Below, piece by piece: positions 1 through 9,006 of a stretch of DNA of 64,000 nt. The stretch is taken from NCBI GenBank assembly GCA_946403215.1, contig CAMIZG010000001.1, forward strand, positions 1 to 64,000, in the 5' to 3' direction. The DNA comes from an uncultured Bacteroidales bacterium. GTDB lineage: Bacteria > Bacteroidota > Bacteroidia > Bacteroidales > Paludibacteraceae. The notes under the pieces were generated by a model. It did no database searches and had not been told where the DNA came from. It worked only from the letters and a program-made list of their open reading frames with translations. Numbering within the stretch: position 1 is the first letter of the stretch; each line of letters begins with the position of its first letter. The position numbers and the translations under genes were made by a program.

Positions 1-28
1 AAGATCTTTGAATCCGAAAAACATATCG

Positions 29-56
29 TTATTTGTTATTTGTCATTTGCCATTTA
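29..56. repeat. heptamer tandem array at the 3' end of folP
   Basis: Four 7-bp units lie in a row (TTATTTG, TTATTTG, TCATTTG, CCATTTA), and the last one contains the folP stop codon (TTA at 54-56 on the plus strand). Read on the other strand the units are YAAATRR, the same family seen in miaB, sufB and around truB. Confidence 0.75.
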
Positions 57-878
57 GCGTTGGTCATCCAGCATGGCGCGTGTGGCGGCTACGTCGTGGA
101 CGCGAAGGATGGCAGCGCCCAGTGCGGCAGCCTTGCGTTCGAGCAGGAGTGTCTGTTCCAGGCAGGTTTCAGGCGTCAGTCCGCAAGGCTCATACGCCAT
201 GCGCTTGCGCGAGATCCCCACCAGCATGGGGCAACCTATGTGCAGCAAGGTGTGCAGGTCGTCCAGCAGTGCAAGGCTCTGCTCTGCTGTCTGCCCAAAC
301 CCGAAGCCCGGGTCAACGATCACGTCGCTCACTCCCTGCCGGTGCAGGTCATCCACCTTGCGGCTGAGGAAGGCCAGTGCATCGGAGAGCAGGTTAGTGG
401 TCGGGTGCTCATCATTCAGGCGGTTGTACGTCACAACATACGCCACGTTGTGCTGGGCAACGATGCGGAACATCTCGTCCGAACCGCCGGATACATCATT
501 GATCATCTGCACCCTATATTCCTCTATAGCGCGCTTAGCAATGCTCGCGCGGAACGTATCCACGGATATCGGCACCAGTATGTTCATCTCGCGCACAACG
601 TCCAGCGCATGCTTCAAGCGCTGCCACTCCAGCTGCTCGCCAGCCAAACTGTCGGCATCACTTTGCACCGACGGACGAGTGGAGCAAGCACCTATGTCGA
701 TGATATCCGCCCCTTCATCCACTGCACGACCTATTGCGCGGCGAAGTGATCCGCTGTCCGTGGCACGGCTGTCGGCAAAAAAACTATCCGGCGTGGCGTT
801 GACGATAGCCATTACCAATGGCTGACGCAGATCAATCAACCGGTTACCCAAACGCAGATATGTACGACTCAAATCCAT
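54..878 (-). CDS. folP: dihydropteroate synthase
   Basis: FolP condenses 6-hydroxymethyl-dihydropterin diphosphate with p-aminobenzoate in folate synthesis and is the sulfonamide target. The 274-aa protein has the family length and signatures: NATPDSF at residues 27-33, an IDIGACSTRP motif, a VIVDPGFGFG motif and GISRKR near the C-terminus. It is the first gene of a minus-strand unit that runs off the left side, diverging from gldJ. A TATCTTTG-type -7 box lies about 20 bp upstream of the start. Identification rests on motifs and is firm. Confidence 0.95.
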   Translation of the reverse strand: MDLSRTYLRLGNRLIDLRQPLVMAIVNATPDSFFADSRATDSGSLRRAIGRAVDEGADIIDIGACSTRPSVQSDADSLAGEQLEWQRLKHALDVVREMNILVPISVDTFRASIAKRAIEEYRVQMINDVSGGSDEMFRIVAQHNVAYVVTYNRLNDEHPTTNLLSDALAFLSRKVDDLHRQGVSDVIVDPGFGFGQTAEQSLALLDDLHTLLHIGCPMLVGISRKRMAYEPCGLTPETCLEQTLLLERKAAALGAAILRVHDVAATRAMLDDQR

Positions 879-898
879 GCCAAAACAAAATCAGCGTA

Positions 899-906
899 CA
901 AAGATA
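899..906 (-). promoter_or_regulatory. -7 box for folP
   Basis: CAAAGATA on the plus strand is TATCTTTG on the minus strand, matching TAnnTTTG. No TTTG box is present at the expected 20-bp spacing, so the call is weaker than the other promoters here. Confidence 0.5.
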
Positions 907-1006
907 CAAAAAAATCTTGTTTTTTGCTATAATTTGTAAAAAATTGTTGTAAAAAATAGCATTTTGTCAAGAAAATGTACATTTTTTACTTTTTTTCTTA
1001 AAAAAA

Positions 1007-1038
1007 TTTGTATGATTTGGATTTTTTTTGTATCTTTG
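1007..1038 (+). promoter_or_regulatory. Bacteroidota-type promoter of gldJ
   Basis: TTTG at 1007-1010 and TATCTTTG at 1031-1038 are separated by exactly 20 bp. The leader to the chosen gldJ start is about 70 nt. Confidence 0.8.
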
Positions 1039-1114
1039 TAGGCTAAATCGTGTGGGAGGCCACAAGAATTTGACGTATCGCGAAAAAAATAGGTATAATT
1101 ATATCCAAAAAAAC

Positions 1115-2887
1115 ATGAAAAAAGTAGTGCAATCTGTAATCGTCGTCCTGGTAGCATTGTTAGCTTTGAGCGGCTGCAAGTCACGCGAGTTGAACACACA
1201 GCTATCCAACACGACGGGATGGAACTATTATGACGAAAAGACCACCAACTTCGAGGCCAAAGAAGGTGTTGGAAATGTTGACCCGATCGGAATGGTAGCC
1301 ATACAGGGCGGAACATTCGCCATCGGTCAGACAGACGAGTTCATCACGGCTCCCCGTGACAATGCTCGCCGTTCGATCACGGTTAGCTCGTTCTACATGG
1401 ACAAATACGAGATCTCCAACCTCAACTGGCGCGAGTATCTGCACTGGATGGAGATGGTGTTCGGCTATTCGGCACCGAAGTTGGTACAGGCCGTATTGCC
1501 CGATACGCTTGTTTGGCGTGACGAGTTGGCCTACAACGAGCCGTACGTGGAGAACTACTTCCGTCATCCGGCATTCAGTTTCTACCCTGTAGTGGGTGTA
1601 AGTTGGGATCAGGCGATGCAGTTCTGCCAGTGGCGTACTGACCGCGTGAACGAGTTGGCACTGGTGCATGCCGGAGCTATCGAGTTCCCGAACTTCAGCC
1701 AGTTGCGTGCGTTGGATGAGACCGAACTGGAGGATTGGCGTAACGCCAACCCAGGCTACGAGCCCATTGAGGTGGAGGTTACACGTGGTGAGGATATAAA
1801 CGTTGAGTATCACGTGCCGTACGAGTGGATCCGCGATAAGTTCGTGTTCAACACCGAGAAGTATCTGGTGCGCAACGACTATAACCCGGTTAACCCCGAC
1901 GCTAACCGCCGTAGCAAGAAATTCCACGATGCGTGGAACAACCCCCGCAAGGTGGATCGCTCGGACGGAATTTTGGTAGTAGGCTATCGCCTGCCGACAG
2001 AGGCCGAGTGGGAGTTTGCAGCCTATGCACCGGTTGCAGGTACGGATGGTTTGACGATTGAGGGTAAGGTTTATCCCTGGTCGGGCTATCACCCTCGTGA
2101 CTTGAGTAAGAAGAATATGGGTATGATGCAGGCTAACTTCATCCGCGGCAAGGGCGACATGATGGGTGTATCCGGCATGTTGAACGACGGCTACGTGATC
2201 ACCAACCCTGTTGATGCGTTTGCTCCGAACGACTTCGGTCTGTATAACATGGCAGGTAACGTCAACGAATGGGTGATGGACGTATACCGCGAGACCACCT
2301 ATCAGGACGCTACGGAGTATAACTCGTTCCGTGGTAATATATACAGCCGCGCCAAGAAAGACGACCAAGGCAAGTATGTCATCAACTCGCTAGGCGGCAT
2401 AGATGTTGAATGGACGAGCGAGGATGATAAGCGCGACTACCTGGATGGCGACTTCGCATCACTCATTCAGACCGATTTCCCGCTGGATACGCTCGGCGCG
2501 CTGTTCCTCAAAGGCTTAGCCGCTAATACCGAAAGCAACGGCGGTGGCGATGAGGAAGAGGCTGAGGAAGAGGAAGAGGAAGAGACCGAAGAGGAGGAAG
2601 GCGAAGAAGGTGAAGAGGAAGAGGCCGAGGAAGAAGAGTCTGAAGGCGGCGGGGAAGCACCGGCAGCCAACAAACGTATCGACCCGACCGATATCTATGC
2701 TCCGAAGATCACCAAGACAACCCACGTATATAAAGGTGGTTCGTGGAACGACCGCGTATATTGGTTGCATCCATCCTCCCGTCGTTACCTGGAGGGCAAC
2801 AAGAGCAAGAGCACTATCGGCTTCCGTTGCGCAATGAGTACGCTAGGTGACCAGATCGCGTCCGGACCGACTCAGGGAAGAAAATAA
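1115..2887 (+). CDS. gldJ: GldJ-like gliding/type IX secretion lipoprotein (FGE-sulfatase fold)
   Basis: This 590-aa lipoprotein has a signal peptide ending in the lipobox LSGC (Cys21). The start at 1115 is chosen because it places Lys-Lys directly before the hydrophobic segment; an upstream in-frame start at 1028 lies inside the promoter. The body is a formylglycine-generating-enzyme-like (SUMF1) domain, with segments such as VVGVSWDQA, GYRLPTEAEWEF, MAGNVNEWVMD and a C-terminal GGSWNDR...IGFRCA. Known GldJ proteins support gliding and type IX secretion at the outer membrane. A second member (GldK) sits in the operon at 35-36 kb, so this one is most likely GldJ. A glutamate-rich run interrupts the domain at about residues 478-511. 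It is followed 30 bp later by gcvH. Confidence 0.85.
   Translation: MKKVVQSVIVVLVALLALSGCKSRELNTQLSNTTGWNYYDEKTTNFEAKEGVGNVDPIGMVAIQGGTFAIGQTDEFITAPRDNARRSITVSSFYMDKYEISNLNWREYLHWMEMVFGYSAPKLVQAVLPDTLVWRDELAYNEPYVENYFRHPAFSFYPVVGVSWDQAMQFCQWRTDRVNELALVHAGAIEFPNFSQLRALDETELEDWRNANPGYEPIEVEVTRGEDINVEYHVPYEWIRDKFVFNTEKYLVRNDYNPVNPDANRRSKKFHDAWNNPRKVDRSDGILVVGYRLPTEAEWEFAAYAPVAGTDGLTIEGKVYPWSGYHPRDLSKKNMGMMQANFIRGKGDMMGVSGMLNDGYVITNPVDAFAPNDFGLYNMAGNVNEWVMDVYRETTYQDATEYNSFRGNIYSRAKKDDQGKYVINSLGGIDVEWTSEDDKRDYLDGDFASLIQTDFPLDTLGALFLKGLAANTESNGGGDEEEAEEEEEEETEEEEGEEGEEEEAEEEESEGGGEAPAANKRIDPTDIYAPKITKTTHVYKGGSWNDRVYWLHPSSRRYLEGNKSKSTIGFRCAMSTLGDQIASGPTQGRK
2549..2646 (+). repeat. poly-glutamate coding tract inside gldJ
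   Basis: Low-complexity GAG/GAA codons encode a mostly Glu stretch of more than 30 residues, flanked by Gly-rich linkers. It sits between the core FGE-like domain and the C-terminal signature that normally follows it. Confidence 0.85.
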
Positions 2888-2917
2888 TCTATCAAGAATA
2901 AATAGAATACAAGTAAT

Positions 2918-3295
2918 ATGAATTTCCCCAAAGATATTCGTTACACCTCAGAGCACGAGTGGATTCGTGTAGAGGGAGAAGAAGCTTATGTAGGTATCAC
3001 CGATTACGCTCAGTCAGAGTTGGGTGAGATTGTGTTCATCGACGTACCCACCTTAGGCGAAGAGGTAGGTCAAGGCGAAGTGTTCGGCTCGGTAGAGGCT
3101 GTGAAGACCGTATCTGACCTGAACATGCCCGCAAGCGGTGAGGTGCTGGAGGTCAACGAGGAGTTGGAGGCTCATCCCGAGTTGGTGAACGAAGACCCAT
3201 ATGGCAAGGGCTGGATGGTTCGCATCCGCCTGATAGACCCCAGCGAACTCGACAGCCTGATGGATGCAGCAGCTTACGAGGCAAGTCTGAGCTAA
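2918..3295 (+). CDS. gcvH: glycine cleavage system H protein
   Basis: GcvH is the lipoyl carrier that shuttles the aminomethyl group between P, T and L proteins of glycine cleavage. The 125-aa protein shows the family core, including HEWIRVEG near the N-terminus, and the lipoylation motif [11 protein letters not shown] with Lys63. It lies 30 bp after gldJ and is followed by a strong terminator hairpin. No gcvT or gcvP is in the window, so the partner genes are elsewhere. Confidence 0.97.
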   Translation: MNFPKDIRYTSEHEWIRVEGEEAYVGITDYAQSELGEIVFIDVPTLGEEVGQGEVFGSVEAVKTVSDLNMPASGEVLEVNEELEAHPELVNEDPYGKGWMVRIRLIDPSELDSLMDAAAYEASLS

Positions 3296-3315
3296 CATTA
3301 ACATGTATAACAGAG

Positions 3316-3344
3316 GGTAAGCCGTACATGGCTTACCTTTTTTT
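3316..3344 (+). terminator. intrinsic terminator after gcvH
   Basis: Perfect 8-bp stem GGTAAGCC/GGCTTACC with a 6-nt loop followed by seven T. It ends only 11 bp before the nadB start codon, so nadB needs readthrough or an internal start. Confidence 0.85.
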
Positions 3345-3355
3345 AGGTATATTAT

Positions 3356-4957
3356 ATGACACACAAATACGATTTTCTGATTATAGGCGGCGGAGTGGCC
3401 GGTATGAGTTTTGCCCTGAAGGTGGCTCGTACACAGAAGTACAAGATTGCCTTGTGCTGCAAGACCACCCTTGACGAGGCCAACACAGCCAAAGCACAAG
3501 GGGGTATAGCGTCGGTAACGAACCTGCTGGTTGATGACTTTGAGAAGCATATTCACGACACCATGGTTGCCGGCGACTGGATTAGTGACCCCGCTGCTGT
3601 GGAGCAGGTTGTTCGCCATGCGCCCGAGCAGATACAAGAACTCGTGCAGTGGGGCGTGAACTTCGACAAAGCTCAGGACGGACAGTTCGATCTGCACCGC
3701 GAGGGCGGACACTCCGAGTTCCGCATTCTGCACCACGCCGACGATACAGGTGCCGAGATCCAGCGCGGACTGATGGCCGCCGTGAGATGCAACCCCTGGA
3801 TTGACGTGCTGGAGAACCACTTTGCCGTAGAGATAATCACGCAGCATCATTTGGGTGTACGCGTCACGCACCGCACACCTGACAAGGAGTGCTACGGCGC
3901 GTACATCATTGATCCTGAGACGGGAAAGATTGACACCTATCTGAGTCGCATCACCCTGATGGCTACCGGCGGAACAGGGGCAGTATATGCCACCACCACC
4001 AATCCGAACATCGCTACCGGCGACGGTATAGCTATGGTGCATCGCGCCAAGGGCATCATCAAAGACATGGAGTTCGTGCAGTTCCACCCGACAGCACTAT
4101 ACAACCCGGGGGAGACGCACCCTGCCTATCTGATCACCGAAGCCATGCGAGGCTACGGAGGTATATTGCGTCTGCCTAACGGCGAGGAGTTCATGCAGAA
4201 GTACGACGCGCGCCTGTCGCTCGCGCCGCGCGATATAGTGGCTCGCGCGATAGACAATGAGATGAAGATTCATGGTATAGATCATGTGTGTCTCGATGTA
4301 ACGCACAAAGATCCCGAACAGACCAAGCATCACTTCCCGAACATATACGCCAAGTGCTTGAGTATAGGCATTGACATCACGAAGGATTATATTCCTGTAG
4401 CTCCGTGTGCACATTACATGTGCGGTGGTATAAAGGTTGATTTGGACGGTCAGTCCACTATCCGTCGTCTGTACGCCGTAGGCGAATGCAGCTGCACCGG
4501 TCTGCACGGCGGTAACCGTCTGGCCAGCAACTCGCTGATAGAGGCAGTTGTATATGCCGACGCGGCAGCCAAACACAGCCTGAGCATGATTGAGCAGTAC
4601 GAGTTCAATGAGCGCGTACCCGACTGGAACGATGAGGGTACAATGAGTAATGAGGAGCAGGTGCTTATCTCTCAGGACATGAAGGAGGTGGGGCAGATTA
4701 TGTCCACTTATGTGGGCATCGTACGCTCCGATCTGCGCCTGAGGCGTGCATGGGAGAGATTGGATCTGCTGTACGAAGAGACCGAGGATCTGTTCAAGCG
4801 CGTGAAACCCACCAAGGATATCTGCGAACTGCGTAACATGATCAATGTAGGCTACCTTATTACCCGTCAGGCACTGGAGCGCAAGGAGAGCCGCGGACTG
4901 CACTACACCCTCGACTACCCCAGGCAGGACAACCATACGCCGCAGGAGGTTTGGTGA
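3356..4957 (+). CDS. nadB: L-aspartate oxidase
   Basis: NadB oxidises L-aspartate to iminoaspartate, the first step of de novo NAD synthesis. The 533-aa protein begins with an FAD dinucleotide-binding motif (GGGVAG, residues 11-16), has the AKAQGGIA segment, the substrate-loop HREGGHS, and the C-terminal GLHGGNRLASNSL typical of NadB. Succinate dehydrogenase flavoproteins are related, but the HREGGHS loop and length favour NadB. Neither nadA nor nadC is adjacent. The next gene overlaps its stop codon by one base. Confidence 0.95.
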   Translation: MTHKYDFLIIGGGVAGMSFALKVARTQKYKIALCCKTTLDEANTAKAQGGIASVTNLLVDDFEKHIHDTMVAGDWISDPAAVEQVVRHAPEQIQELVQWGVNFDKAQDGQFDLHREGGHSEFRILHHADDTGAEIQRGLMAAVRCNPWIDVLENHFAVEIITQHHLGVRVTHRTPDKECYGAYIIDPETGKIDTYLSRITLMATGGTGAVYATTTNPNIATGDGIAMVHRAKGIIKDMEFVQFHPTALYNPGETHPAYLITEAMRGYGGILRLPNGEEFMQKYDARLSLAPRDIVARAIDNEMKIHGIDHVCLDVTHKDPEQTKHHFPNIYAKCLSIGIDITKDYIPVAPCAHYMCGGIKVDLDGQSTIRRLYAVGECSCTGLHGGNRLASNSLIEAVVYADAAAKHSLSMIEQYEFNERVPDWNDEGTMSNEEQVLISQDMKEVGQIMSTYVGIVRSDLRLRRAWERLDLLYEETEDLFKRVKPTKDICELRNMINVGYLITRQALERKESRGLHYTLDYPRQDNHTPQEVW

Positions 4958-5790
4958 TGCATGCGATCGTATTACATAGTATTGTACCCGTGCGCGCAGA
5001 GGCGCGCGAAGGCGCGGAGCAGGAGACTCAACTCTTGTTCGGTGAACTCTGTGAGGTGCTGGAGCAACAGCCGCGCTGGTATAAGGTGCGCAATGTGTCA
5101 GATGGCGAAGAAGGGTACGTGGATGCCATCATGCTCACGCCTATGACCGACGAGGAGCATTCGGTTTATGCCGCGGGTCTGGCTTCCGCCACAGCACGCG
5201 TCATGCTACCGATGACCTACGCTGTGAGCGGTAACAACGGTCAGACTATTCCTCTGAGCATGGGCACCAGGTTGGCGAACTACAAGGACGGACAGTTTGA
5301 GGTGTTGGGCGTACCGTTCCGCATCGATAGTGCGGCCGTAGCTGAGCAAGCGTTACCGCTGAATGCAGACACACTGATGCAGATTACGCGATTCCTGCTG
5401 AATACGCCTTACCTATGGGGCGGGAAGAACGCTCTGGGCATGGACTGCTCGGGGCTGGCGCAGACGGTGATGAGCCTTTTTGGCATCAGTCTGCCGCGGA
5501 ATGCATCGCAGCAAGTGAAGTGTGGCAAGGAGGTTAAGAGCCTGCAGGATGCGCAAGCCGGTGACCTGGTGTTTTTCGACCACGCTGACCCGGATAGCGA
5601 AGGCACACTGCCCCATAACTGCACAGGTGACATGCGTATCACGCATGTTGGCCTGCTACTTGATGCCAAGCGCGTCATCCATTGCTCGGGTCGCGTGAAG
5701 ATTGAGCGCATTGATGAGAGGGGTATATATAGTCCGGAGCACCAGGCATACACCCACCATCTGGCAGCGATAAGGAGAGTGAATAGTTAA
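4957..5790 (+). CDS. NlpC/P60 family peptidoglycan hydrolase with SH3-like N-terminus
   Basis: This 277-aa protein has an N-terminal SH3-like region (roughly residues 1-120) and a C-terminal NlpC/P60 domain with TPYLWGGKN, the catalytic Cys164 in MDCSGL and the His-containing ITHVGLLL. Such enzymes cleave gamma-D-Glu/diamino-acid bonds in wall peptides. No clear signal peptide is visible, so it may act on recycled muropeptides in the cytoplasm or be exported by another route. The ATG at 4957 overlaps the nadB stop (TGATG) and follows an AGGAGG ribosome-binding site at 4943-4948, which is unusual here because most genes in the window lack one. Coupling to nadB is likely. Confidence 0.88.
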   Translation: MHAIVLHSIVPVRAEAREGAEQETQLLFGELCEVLEQQPRWYKVRNVSDGEEGYVDAIMLTPMTDEEHSVYAAGLASATARVMLPMTYAVSGNNGQTIPLSMGTRLANYKDGQFEVLGVPFRIDSAAVAEQALPLNADTLMQITRFLLNTPYLWGGKNALGMDCSGLAQTVMSLFGISLPRNASQQVKCGKEVKSLQDAQAGDLVFFDHADPDSEGTLPHNCTGDMRITHVGLLLDAKRVIHCSGRVKIERIDERGIYSPEHQAYTHHLAAIRRVNS

Positions 5791-5803
5791 TAGTGAACAT
5801 ACC

Positions 5804-7321
5804 ATGAGAAATAATCTGCTACTTGTAGCAAGCGTTGTACTGCTTGCATTTTCGATTACACATGTTCAGGCCAGCGACTGTCAACCGGTCAATGTGTCGT
5901 ACCTGCAGAGCGGCTTGGGCGATATGAACTCCGATGGTATCTGGGTGTGGGATTCGCACAATTATGTAAAGGCGCGCGTGCAAGGCGGTGGTGTGGGGCT
6001 GCTGTGCACCCCCGAACTGGACTTGTCAGGCGTGGATGCAGTGAGCCTGAGTTTTGAGCACACGCACAACTATGCGAATAACCCATCCGAGGACTACACG
6101 CTCTGGGTGACGGACAACTACTTGGGCACCTACGAGGCATCCCAGTGGACGCAACTACCCATCACGCAGTACGCGACGAATAGCGACTGGAACTTCGTGA
6201 ATGCCACGATCACTGTTCCTCTGTCTGACGTGGGCGAAAAGACGGTGTTCTGCTTCCGCTACACCAGCACGGCTGAAAAGAACGGCACGTGGGAGTTGAG
6301 GAACCTGCACATCGTAGCCACCTGCGAGGGAAAGGTGGCACCGCCAGTTGACTTGCCGGATGTAGGTAGTGGACGTCTGAAAGTCTTTGTGCAGAACTTG
6401 CAGAACTACTACATCACCTACAACACAGGTCGCGGCAACTACACTCGCGAGGAGTTTGCAGAGAAGACACACAAAATTATGGATGCAATGCTGTGGGCGG
6501 ACGCCGATATATACGCGTTCTGCGAACTGGAGGCGCAAGACATTATCCTCCGCCAACTGGTGGATAGTATCAACAAACAGGCGAACATCACCAACTATGT
6601 ATACGTAGCGGACGGCATCAACGAAGCGTGGGATGAGCAGTATAACAATAATCTCAAGTCCGGCTTTATCTACCGGAAAGACAAAGTCAAGACCATCGGC
6701 AGCAGCACTGGGGCTTACTATTCTGGCTACTATAGCCGCACGATGCGCATCCAGACCTTTGAGGAACTGAGTACGGGCGAGCAGTTCACCCTGTCAATGA
6801 ACCACTTCAAGTCCAAAGCTGGTGGTGCGGAGGATCAGGGCAACAGCCAGCGTGTAACCAATGCTACCACGCTGATTAATAACCTGCCGGGCAAAGCCAA
6901 GGATGAGGACATACTCATCGTGGGTGACCTGAACTGCGAGGTGGGCGAAGAACCGCTCAATCTTATCGAGAACGCAGGTTATGTGGAGCAACTGCTTAAG
7001 TATGATGCTAATGCCTATTCATATTGTTACCAGGGCAACGGTTCGCTAATCGACCATGTATATGCTAACGCTACCATGGCGGCACAGATCACGGGTGCCG
7101 GAGTGTTTCATATATCATCAACCTGCGAGCTGGCGAATGCTGACTATCGCTACTCCGACCACGATCCGTATATGGTGGGCATCAATCTGGGTAGTCACCC
7201 TACCGGATGCGAGCAGGCAACAGCTACACGCACCGCTATCAAGCGTATGCAGAACGGACAACTGATCATCGTCCGCCCTGATGGAACACGCTACAATGTG
7301 ATAGGACTAAGAGTGGAGTAA
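5804..7321 (+). CDS. secreted endonuclease/exonuclease/phosphatase-family protein with type IX-like C-terminal tail
   Basis: The 505-aa protein has a signal peptide ending near VQASDC, an N-terminal beta-rich region with a galactose-binding look (residues ~25-185), then an EEP nuclease/phosphatase domain (~195-465). EEP motifs visible are VQNLQNYY, AFCELEAQD, GDLNC and the terminal SDHDP. The last ~30 residues (QLIIVRPDGTRYNVIGLRVE) resemble the short C-terminal sorting-type tails found on many Bacteroidales exported proteins, which suggests export by the type IX machinery encoded at 31-37 kb; that link is inference. Substrate is unknown: extracellular DNA is possible. Confidence 0.82.
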   Translation: MRNNLLLVASVVLLAFSITHVQASDCQPVNVSYLQSGLGDMNSDGIWVWDSHNYVKARVQGGGVGLLCTPELDLSGVDAVSLSFEHTHNYANNPSEDYTLWVTDNYLGTYEASQWTQLPITQYATNSDWNFVNATITVPLSDVGEKTVFCFRYTSTAEKNGTWELRNLHIVATCEGKVAPPVDLPDVGSGRLKVFVQNLQNYYITYNTGRGNYTREEFAEKTHKIMDAMLWADADIYAFCELEAQDIILRQLVDSINKQANITNYVYVADGINEAWDEQYNNNLKSGFIYRKDKVKTIGSSTGAYYSGYYSRTMRIQTFEELSTGEQFTLSMNHFKSKAGGAEDQGNSQRVTNATTLINNLPGKAKDEDILIVGDLNCEVGEEPLNLIENAGYVEQLLKYDANAYSYCYQGNGSLIDHVYANATMAAQITGAGVFHISSTCELANADYRYSDHDPYMVGINLGSHPTGCEQATATRTAIKRMQNGQLIIVRPDGTRYNVIGLRVE

Positions 7322-7355
7322 TGCTATAATTTGAAGATTTAAAAATTTGAATATT

Positions 7356-8042
7356 ATGAACAAACAAACACTTTCTGCATGTATCCTGGCTATCGGTGTA
7401 GCGGTAGCAGGTTGGTTTATTTATTGCGGCATTCATCAGATGGCCTCCAAAGACCGCGCCGTAGTAGTGAAAGGTCTCTCTACTCGTGACGTGCGGGCAG
7501 ATTATGTCGTTTGGCCGTTGGACTTCGGTGTGCGCGGCAATGATATTAGTTCATTGTATGCCGACTTGGCTGTGATTGAGAAGTCAGCACGTGCGTTTTT
7601 TATGGACAAAGGCTTTAAGGAGAGCGAGATCACTCGCGGAAACGTCTCGATTGATGACAACTGGTCAGGCTACTACGAGCGCAAGCCCGAGTTCCGCTAC
7701 TCGATGCGCACCTCGCTGATCATCTCCACTGCTGATGTTGAACGCGTAATTGCCAATCTGGGTTGCCAGAGCGAACTGCTGAAGAAAGGCGTTATCCTGC
7801 AGTCGTACGATTGGAACACTGATTTCCAGTACAATGGTCTCACGGAACTCAAGCCCGAGATGATTCAGGAGGCTACGCAGAACGCTCGTGCTGTAGCACA
7901 GAAGTTCGCAGAGGATGCTCAGTGCCGGTTGGGTAGCATTAAGGAGGCTAGTCAAGGCCAGTTCACTGTCGAAAATGACCAGTACCAGCCATGGATTAAG
8001 CATGTACGTGTGGTAACAACAGTTTCCTATTTCCTTAAGTAA
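7356..8042 (+). CDS. SIMPL-domain (DUF541) protein
   Basis: The 228-aa protein has one N-terminal membrane anchor (residues ~5-27) and a SIMPL/DUF541 domain, recognised from VVVKGLSTRDVRADYVVW and the C-terminal VRVVTTVSYFLK. Function in bacteria is poorly defined; oxidative-stress and periplasmic roles have been suggested for relatives. The ATG at 7356 is preferred over a TTG nine bases upstream. Its 3' end overlaps the convergent glycosyltransferase gene by 8 bp, with no terminator between. Confidence 0.85.
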   Translation: MNKQTLSACILAIGVAVAGWFIYCGIHQMASKDRAVVVKGLSTRDVRADYVVWPLDFGVRGNDISSLYADLAVIEKSARAFFMDKGFKESEITRGNVSIDDNWSGYYERKPEFRYSMRTSLIISTADVERVIANLGCQSELLKKGVILQSYDWNTDFQYNGLTELKPEMIQEATQNARAVAQKFAEDAQCRLGSIKEASQGQFTVENDQYQPWIKHVRVVTTVSYFLK

Positions 8043-8967
8043 GAATACTGTACAGATACTCCTGCTCCGGCTGCCCGGGTGTTGGATGCCACTCGGCTTT
8101 CTGCATCACGTCTAAGGCGTACAGATCCATCACCGATGAGTAGCCGGAACGGCAGATTATTCGTTCGGCACCTAATAGATAGGCTGCCAAGTGGCTATCG
8201 TCCAGCCATGGCACGATAGTCAGTTTTCCATGTTTGATTATGGTGGGCGGTTCCTGAAGCTTACCACGTACGATGAGCACCGTTTCGTCGGTGTGTTCAT
8301 AGCGTCGGCACAACTCCTGCTCCAGGAGTGTGCGCTGCGGCTCCAGTCCGGATAGTACAGCTACAATCTTGTAGGTCGTATCCGGTGTGTACGTCTTGCC
8401 CGCAAAGCGCGATAATGCACCTATGTATTTGGCGTTGGGCGGCAAGATAGCGGGGTGTGAAAGTTTGCCGGCCAGACCATGACCGGCTTGCTCGTCGGGG
8501 ATAAGGCAGGTGTCGTAATGACGTATGATTCGTCGGTGTAATCGTGCCACCAGTGGCTCCAGCCATTCCCATGGACGAGGCAGAGCAATGCTGAGTTGAT
8601 GAGTCAGGTACAAGCAACGCGTTTTGGAGGAGTATAGTCCGAAACGATTGTCAGAGATCACTTCGTCCAACTGCTCGTAGCGCAGATATTCATCCAGTAA
8701 TGCATGATCTTGTCGTGCCGAACGGATGATGCTGGGCAAGGCACGTAGTATTGCCCACACCTGCCGTCCGCTTTGACTATAATGCAAGCGGAGTGGAGCC
8801 AATTGAAGAACAGCCAGGGAGGGAAAATGCTTCCTAAGTAGCGCCAACGACTCGCCGTCACCCCCCAGTACGACCTCATAACCTTCCGCAATCAGCCGCT
8901 CAACGAGCGGCACGCAGCGAGAGGAGTGACCTAATCCCCAATTCAGTGGTGCGACGAGTATTCTCAT
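8035..8967 (-). CDS. GT28/MurG-like glycosyltransferase
   Basis: The 310-aa protein starts with VAPLNWGLGHSSRCVPL, the glycine-rich N-terminal loop of GT-B enzymes of the MurG/UDP-glucuronosyltransferase group, and has a C-terminal segment (PWLDDSHLAAYLLGAERIICRSGYSS) matching the nucleotide-sugar donor site with its conserved SGYSS turn. Many Bacteroidales carry similar stand-alone proteins annotated only as glycosyltransferases; acceptor and donor are unknown. It lies 39 bp downstream of a radical SAM gene on the same strand, so the two are probably co-transcribed. Confidence 0.8.
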   Translation of the reverse strand: MRILVAPLNWGLGHSSRCVPLVERLIAEGYEVVLGGDGESLALLRKHFPSLAVLQLAPLRLHYSQSGRQVWAILRALPSIIRSARQDHALLDEYLRYEQLDEVISDNRFGLYSSKTRCLYLTHQLSIALPRPWEWLEPLVARLHRRIIRHYDTCLIPDEQAGHGLAGKLSHPAILPPNAKYIGALSRFAGKTYTPDTTYKIVAVLSGLEPQRTLLEQELCRRYEHTDETVLIVRGKLQEPPTIIKHGKLTIVPWLDDSHLAAYLLGAERIICRSGYSSVMDLYALDVMQKAEWHPTPGQPEQEYLYSILT

Positions 8968-9006
8968 GATTTGTTTATTCCTTGCCTTGTCTGTGGTGTG
9001 TGTCTC

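Noticed and set aside
1202..2368. 388-aa minus-strand frame across gldJ
   Set aside because: It lies entirely antisense to a clear GldJ homologue with a signal peptide and family motifs; long antisense frames are common at this base composition.
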